Source: Hetaerina americana (Eukaryota; Arthropoda; Insecta; Odonata; Calopterygidae). From it: a DNA stretch of 64,000 bases. Shown piece after piece: positions 58,261 through 64,000 of the stretch; position 1 is the first letter of the stretch; each line of letters begins with the position of its first letter. Under the pieces are notes generated by a model that was given only the letters and a program-made list of their open reading frames with translations, searched no databases and was not told the origin of the DNA. The stretch is from NCBI GenBank assembly GCA_022747635.1, contig JAKTNV010000041.1:495001-559000 (forward strand), given 5' to 3'. The position numbers and the translations under genes were made by a program.

Positions 58261-58938
58261 CTGCAAGAGAAGAAGGTCAAGATGATTCGAGGAAATGCAG
58301 GCAAGTGGACACCATGCAGTTGGCAATGGTATGAGACCCTATCTCTCTTTTTCAATGGACCTCAATGTCCCACTTCTTACTTTCAGTGCATACATTAGAT
58401 TCATGTCCCCCTGCCCCAAGCAGTCAAGATTAATAAATTTAATTGCAGTTTGCACCAAGAGTGTGTTTAAGGTCCACGCCATTATTAAAAAATGAAAGGA
58501 TATATTTCTTACAATGCAGTGATTACAGACCTTTGCAGTGTAAATGTTGAAATAACAGTGAAAAGTCCAAATATTCATTAGAAAAGTAGCCAAGTCCCTT
58601 TCATTTATAGCTATGTAATTCCACAAATTTAAAGATATCATGGAATATCTATGGACATCCCTATCTTTTGCAACCAAGAGCATGTAAAGTAGGCAGTGAA
58701 ATTGCATTAAGTTAATAAAATCAAATGGCACATTGAATAATTTATTGTAAAAAGATTTAATAAGCATATTCTAAAATATTTCCTCAGAAGATGTACAGCA
58801 TTATCCCATCAACAACGTTCCACTATGTATAGCGCACATCCAGAAATTTGTAGTTATCATGAATTTATATAGATAGCACGCACCCAGGGCTTCATGGGCA
58901 TCTTTTATACACACACTCATATATATACGTATATATAA
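58261..58938. other. Unassigned intronic stretch
   Basis: No exon found; AT-rich. Confidence 0.6.
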
Positions 58939-58939
58939 A

Positions 58940-59154
58940 CCCCCCTACCCTGATGTTTGAATTTTTACACATCAGGGTAGGGGGGCCAGTTCCTTTCCCT
59001 GTGCCGGTTATGGTTTCCCAGGAAGATCTGGTACCCGAAAAATCACATAGCTTGGGTGGAGCTGAACGTGCACAGAGTGCCTTGCCCAGGAATCGAACAC
59101 GGGCCCTTCCGGTAAGTAGTCCAATGCTCTACCCCATGGACTACCGCAACCCAC
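58940..59154 (-). repeat. SINE family A, copy with a 17-bp terminal hairpin
   Basis: The SINE body and tRNA-like head lie on the minus strand (head near 59,154, B box GTGTTCGATTCCTGGGC). At its far end CCCCCCTACCCTGATGT (58,940-58,956) is the exact reverse complement of 58,969-58,985, which is SINE sequence, so a short piece was copied back inverted. Confidence 0.85.
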
Positions 59155-59162
59155 ACACAAAC

Positions 59163-59206
<44 letters not shown>

Positions 59207-60799
59207 GCATATACATATATATTTCTTTATTTATTGGGTATAAAAATACGTCTATATCTTTATACTAATAGATGGTAACAAGCAATGAATACATGAAATC
59301 ATAATTGCCTGTGGCTATATCTACCGTAAGTATACAGAAGATTAGAGCCAGGTGATTGAAATTCATTCCAAACAACAGAAGGATAAAAAAATAAACAATA
59401 TTTCAATACCAGTGCTAGAAGACTAGGAGGATTTAACCTTGGAAAGTGAACTCGGATATGTGCCTGAAGTGATGATAAATGCACTTAATTCATTTAATTG
59501 TGATTCAGGTGACGAATTTCTATGATTCGAGTGATCTACCTATCCTATCATATATTTATATTAACGTACGTGTATGTAATACGATTTACTCTACATGTAC
59601 ATGAAGTACTATGTATTAGAATATATGAAGTATAGAAATTATATGTTTCTTCTTTTTCTCATGGATTTATGAGATGAAATAACTGTAAAAGTTGCAGATC
59701 TGTATGACATGGAATGCAATTAGAAAGGTATGCTTCCAGACTAATTTAAATTTGCAAGACTCTTCTTTAAATCATTGTGTGTATAGGTATGTAAAGGTTT
59801 GGATTATTTCAATTTACATTACATATCGCGCATTGTCATTTTTTTGATCATCTCAACATTTTGTATGGATAACGCACGTCTTATCGATGGGGAAATATGG
59901 AAATTTCACAAAGCCAAGGCAACTTTCATAATCAATTATCTATCATGCATTAAGGTTCAAATGGAATTACAGAGAGCTTTTGAAAAACCCCGGATTCTGA
60001 AAACTCCAAGGAGTGGAAACCCCATCATCCTAAAACCAGAGGTTTCAGATTCCTTAAAATGAAACAATTTCAAAGTGTGAATATCAATCACCTAGATGGG
60101 ATTTGAACTCTGATCCCCTTAATGTTGCTGTTTAAGTTACCATCCCCGAGTTCTTTGAATTTAGACTCTTATTGCCTCGTGCTTCTTCTGAATGGGAAGT
60201 GATAGGCAGAAGCAGATTACAACAGGGATGTGTCTCTTATTGCTCATGTTTTTCATTGTTCAGGTAGAGGGAATGGTATAAAATGGCAGTAATCCAAGTA
60301 GGCGGAGAGCCAATTAGATTTCCATGCGTCCAATCATTGAATAACAGAAATATTGGTATAGGATGATACTCAAACAAGAAAAAGGTTACTGTGGTTTAGA
60401 TAATACGAAGGATGTTGAAGAGCGAAAACTGAAGGAGGGGTTCACTTACAGAAAGAGTTTAATTCAAAAATGATGAAACAAAAGCGCTGTTCAAGGAAGG
60501 ATGCCCAAATGTTTTCAATCACATGCCTTTATTGCCCTTCAAATTTTTATAGCCCTTCTCAATGTTGCAATGCTGCAAAAATTAATACCCTTTGGGCCAA
60601 TAGGGTTGTCGCCCCTCTGCTTATACATACATGCATTGCATTTCTCCCAAAATGACCTTAGCTGTCAACACACCCTCAAAACCTAAAATAGAATCTCTCT
60701 TGATGAGCTCATAGTCTACAGGTAATCCACCTTAATTAGTATGAGCGTTGCATGGGTATAGAAAATGGTTGTTTTAAATACAAATTTGATAATATCAAA
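59155..60799. other. Unassigned intronic stretch with microsatellite
   Basis: A TA/CA microsatellite at about 59,162-59,222. At 60,094-60,120 the phrase CACCTAGATGGGATTTGAAC resembles the foldback family at 61.7-62.1 kb. Nothing else supported. Confidence 0.5.
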
Positions 60800-60950
60800 A
60801 TACTAACAGCAATAATATAATAATAATAATCGTTATAATAATAATAATTATAATAATAATACTTTATTCATTTTGAATAATGGTACAACCATATTCAATG
60901 TCGTCAATATAATTACTAACTACATAAATATTGACTACATAAGCGCTGCA
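60800..60950 (-). mobile_element. Non-LTR retrotransposon 3' tail with TAA repeats
   Basis: On the minus strand CAAAATGAATAAAGTATTAT runs into ATT repeats, a typical jockey/CR1 3' end. No coding part seen. Confidence 0.45.
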
Positions 60951-60989
60951 TAAAAAGTTAAAATGATGATAACCTCTGATGGGATTTTA

Positions 60990-61712
60990 AGAAACAGCAT
61001 TGCATTTAAATTTGAATTTATGAATTATGCTTCAGAACAGATTTACAAGGCAGCTTATCATCACCAGGAAACCTCACAATGCTCCATCAAGGCCTATTTT
61101 CCATGAATTAAATTTGCTACCACTCCCGTTCATCTACATTATGTTTTTAATTCTATATATAAAAAATAACATCGGCAACTATTCTCTTAACTCTGCCTAT
61201 CATCATCATTACACCAGAGGAAGGAATGACTTCCATAATGGGAATATAAGAACTAAAGCATTGAAATTAGGACCCAATGAAGTGGGCATCAGATTATTTA
61301 TCAAACTACCCAAAAATATCAAGGATACAAAGGTAACTGCTGCATTCAGGCATAAATTAAGAAGATATCTACAGCGTAATATGTTCTACTCTGTTGACGA
61401 ACGTCTCAACAATATTCCCGACCAGTAAGTTCATACGTTTAGTTGCTAGCAATGGTCATGGTCCGATTCACGTTGATGATCAATGATTTCTCTGAATTTG
61501 ATATTGCATGTGCATGTTACAGCCAATGTTCATGGGCTTGTGCCAAACATTTATGTAACTGCGAGCATCATTTCTTTTTTATGTATCTTAATTGAGCCTG
61601 TATGCATTGTACTCCTTTTTGAGGTGCCTTATATCATGTACATACACCACCCACCTGATATTTTTGTACTGTGATCTCTGGGCAAATAAAAAGTAATAAT
61701 AATAATAATATG
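60990..61712 (+). pseudogene. Jockey/CR1-type retrotransposon 3' end
   Basis: The plus-strand frame reads MLQNRFTRQLIITRKPHNAP, FHELNLLPLPFIYIMFLIL and VGIRLFIKLPKNIKDTKV, then AFRHKLRRYLQRNMFYS. This is the extreme C-terminus of jockey/CR1-type RTs. About 250 bp after the stop come AATAAAAAGTAATAATAAT repeats, the expected 3' tail. 5' truncated. Confidence 0.85.
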
Positions 61713-61734
61713 GCCACAACAGTAACTTTAAACA

Positions 61735-61865
61735 GAGTCATTTGCCAAATGAGCATTACAATGCAACAATGGCAGAGGTTAAAAATCATTCACCTTGACT
61801 GGGTGAATCCCAGTCAAGGCAAATGATTTTTACTCTTTGAAATTGTTGCATTAAGTGCTAACATC
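61735..61865. repeat. Foldback element, 44-bp arms
   Basis: 61,760-61,803 pairs with 61,809-61,852 (AATGCAACAATG against the complement of ATTGTTGCATT; core TTGACTGGG TGAAT CCCAGTCAA), imperfect. The flanking phrase AACAGTAACTTTAAACAGAG recurs at about 61,997. Confidence 0.8.
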
Positions 61866-61989
61866 AAAATACTTCCCTCTTTTCTGTCGGATCCAAGTAT
61901 TTTTCATAATTTCCAACCTGAAAAACTGAGGGCACATCTTATGGATCTTGCAGTGGAGTATTTTCATCAAATTCAAACAACTGCAGGAG

Positions 61990-62145
61990 ATGCCAAAACA
62001 GTAACTTTTAACAGAGTCATCCACTAATGTCCATTAAAATGTAACATTTTCAAATAGTGAAAATCATCCAGGACTAGAAACCTGAAATGGTTGCTTTTTA
62101 ATGCATATTAGTGGATGGCTTCATTAAAGTAACTACATCTCATGC
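61990..62145. repeat. Related foldback element, more diverged
   Basis: AACAGTAACTTTTAACAGAG at the start, TGAAAATCATCCAGG in the middle and TAGTGGATGGCTTCATTAAA at the end repeat the layout of the neighbour at 61.74-61.86 kb, with TCCACTAATG and its near complement CATATTAGTGGA as arms. Confidence 0.6.
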
Positions 62146-62718
62146 AGTTCATTGAATTTATCATATGTTAACAGCTTTTCAAATAAATGCTGGCTTCAAC
62201 CAAGTGAACTGTGGTTCAATGCTTATGACTACAATTGCTCGTGACATTTGTGCAGTATTTCATCATAAAATCTTGTTCTTTTAAATCCCCTAAGTTTTCA
62301 GGGATTAATGGGACACCACGGTCTGTGGAAGCACAAGGCCAGATATTGATGGACAAGGGTTTGAATGTAGGTCAAAGCAAATGATTTTCACACTTCGAAA
62401 TTAAAATTAGGAGTGCACTAAGAGTATGAGTAAGAGCAAATCAAAATTTAAATTTCTTGAAAAGATTCATGCCTTTGTTTAATGGACATACTTTTTTCGC
62501 ATTTCAATAGCTTAGTTAAAAATTATTTCGGTGATTTTAATCCAAAGGGAAGGAATTTAAAATGAAGCAGCTTTTAATACAGGCATAAGCCTACTTAAGA
62601 ATACAAAACTTATACTAATTTCATATCCAATCAGATTTGACAAATTGAAAAAAATTAACTGATTAATTAATGAATTCAGTGCATGATGCTCCACCATAGG
62701 CAACATTTTTTCTCCCTG

Positions 62719-62850
62719 AGAATGGTGATGTTGGACCTGAAGATGACATTGGACACAGAAACCCAGGTCCTGTCTAAATAAAATTTTGCAGAATTACAAA
62801 GTTATAATATTTTCATTTTAAAATGAATTGATTCCATAAAGTCACACCTT
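62719..62850 (+). mobile_element. PLE 3' terminal fragment, degraded hairpin
   Basis: CTGAAGATGACATTGGACAC, GAAACCCAGGTC, then AAATAAAATTTTGCAGAATT and TTTTCATTTTAAAATGAATT. Same landmarks in the same order as at 10.8 and 56.3 kb, with stem II decayed. Confidence 0.45.
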
Positions 62851-63689
62851 CAACAACCCATTTATTCTCTCATGATTTTTAAAGAAAAGGAAATAAGAAA
62901 AATGGCAACCCAACCTACATGTAGCATCTTTGACTTTGAAGCAACCATTGGCATTGGATGAAAGAGAGCATGGCAAATTAAATAAAACAAGGGATTCAAT
63001 AGGCTTCAATAACAATATTATTTTACAAGCTCCATTCTGCCAAGATTTTTGGAGATGAGTCACATACCTCCCTGTGCCTCTTGACTAAAAATACTTTGAC
63101 CAATTAAAATTAAAAAGATAAAGTTTAATTAAAAGTTTTATTTTCCCATGATACAATAACCATGGCAAGATATTAAGTAAAATTCAAATGACCGCTCAGC
63201 TTTCGATCTGAGAAGCAACTTTGGGTTACCTATCTTTTAATGGTGATTAAATTAATTAATGTACACATAAAAATGTAATGTACTTTTTATCCATAAAAAT
63301 GCTTATTAGGTGTAGATGTTAACAAATAAAGGCAAGAGAAATAAGAATATCTATTATATCAACCATTGCTGTAAATATGAAAATAGTGCAGACATGCATG
63401 TACGTACTATCGAATGTTAAGATATGTATTTCGTGTGGTAGAAATATTTAGGCCACAACTAACACCATGCATAAACCGGCCACGTTTTGATGCAAAACCT
63501 CCGCATATATCCTCCACCAAAAAAAAAACATCCTAATCGAGCATAACCCTTCACTTGGGCTAACTGGCAACATGACAATCCTCCCATTTGCCCATGTGGA
63601 AACAGCAGCAAAAACACTTTAAAGTAAAGTCATGCTGGAGATAAAAGCATGTATATAAAATGCATTAGATCTCGCAGCACAACTATACG
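62851..63689. other. Unassigned intronic stretch
   Basis: AT-rich, no supported feature. Confidence 0.6.
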
Positions 63690-63930
63690 TGGAAGCAAAG
63701 GGTGGACACATGAACAGAGGCAAAAGAAACTCAGAGCAGTAGAAATGAAATTTCTCAGAGAAATTCAAGACCACAAAGGTGCATGCGAGGAGATAATCAG
63801 TGAGACTCCACGGAATGAAATGAATATACGACCAAAGAGAAAAAAAAGGCAGGACGACCCACGGCGAACTAGGAAGAACACCTCCACAGACTGGATGACT
63901 GAGTCACACAAAAACATAACATGCTCACAC
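63690..63930 (+). pseudogene. Old non-LTR RT C-terminal relic
   Basis: WTHEQRQKKLRAVEMKFLRE resembles the block after ETW in RTE/L1-like C-termini, followed by RNEMNIRPKRKKRQ and a Trp/Arg-rich end. Very degraded, similarity by eye only. Confidence 0.45.
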
Positions 63931-64000
63931 TCCAAGGGTTACATGTGGTTCAAATTTGGGACCGTCAATTGGCACCAATTTAGTTCCGAAAGTGCAAGGA

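Overview
This is an animal, most likely insect, nuclear genome window: intron-rich and AT-rich, with two spliced host genes on the minus strand and about half of the readable sequence made of transposable-element debris. The placement rests on intron-split genes with GT/AG junctions, Tc1/mariner and piggyBac elements, RTE-type and jockey/CR1-type non-LTR elements, Penelope-like elements (PLEs) and tRNA-derived SINEs. I cannot name the species.

Host genes. (1) Positions 1-13,710 hold RFC5, the small clamp-loader subunit of replication factor C. It has six exons, is cut by the left window edge, and covers about the first 224 codons with Walker A, Walker B and SRC motifs. All splice phases agree. 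Its 11.6-kb intron 4 carries most of the left-hand transposons. (2) Positions 22,068-58,260 hold the 3' part of an M14 metallocarboxypeptidase of the N/E subfamily (carboxypeptidase M/D-like). Six exons carry the second half of the catalytic domain and the transthyretin-like domain. Two mutually exclusive 3' ends are possible: read-through of the last domain exon into a Gly-rich tail ending in a hydrophobic, GPI-signal-like stretch (stop at 29,612), or splicing to a phase-matched terminal exon at 22,068-22,223. The 5' exons lie beyond 64,000.

Mobile DNA from left to right. 1-12 kb: a SINE with target-site duplication, a foldback insert, two mariner relics (one split by a piggyBac-like element with clean TTAA ends), a PLE with an intact RT plus GIY-YIG reading frame, and an RTE 3' end. 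14-21 kb: an inverted pair of RTE 3' fragments, and two 753-bp internally deleted mariners in opposite orientation flanking an RTE copy. 23-27 kb: a jockey/CR1 relic split by a SINE, and a second, different PLE. 31-39 kb: RTE 5' regions, SINEs, a chimeric retrocopy carrying part of RFC5 exon 4, and a Ty3/gypsy-like relic cut by an RTE. 42-50 kb: jockey and head-to-head RTE copies, two long palindromes and about 950 bp of TA-rich microsatellite. 55-64 kb: more RTE and PLE ends, SINEs, foldbacks and non-LTR tails.

I see no operon-like or defence-like system. The most unusual signals are the SINE-RFC5-SINE chimeric retrocopy at 34.7-35.2 kb, a complete hammerhead-ribozyme-like fold at the PLE 3' end (10,844-10,883) whose core recurs at several other loci including both palindromes, and the two alternative C-terminal ends of the carboxypeptidase gene.
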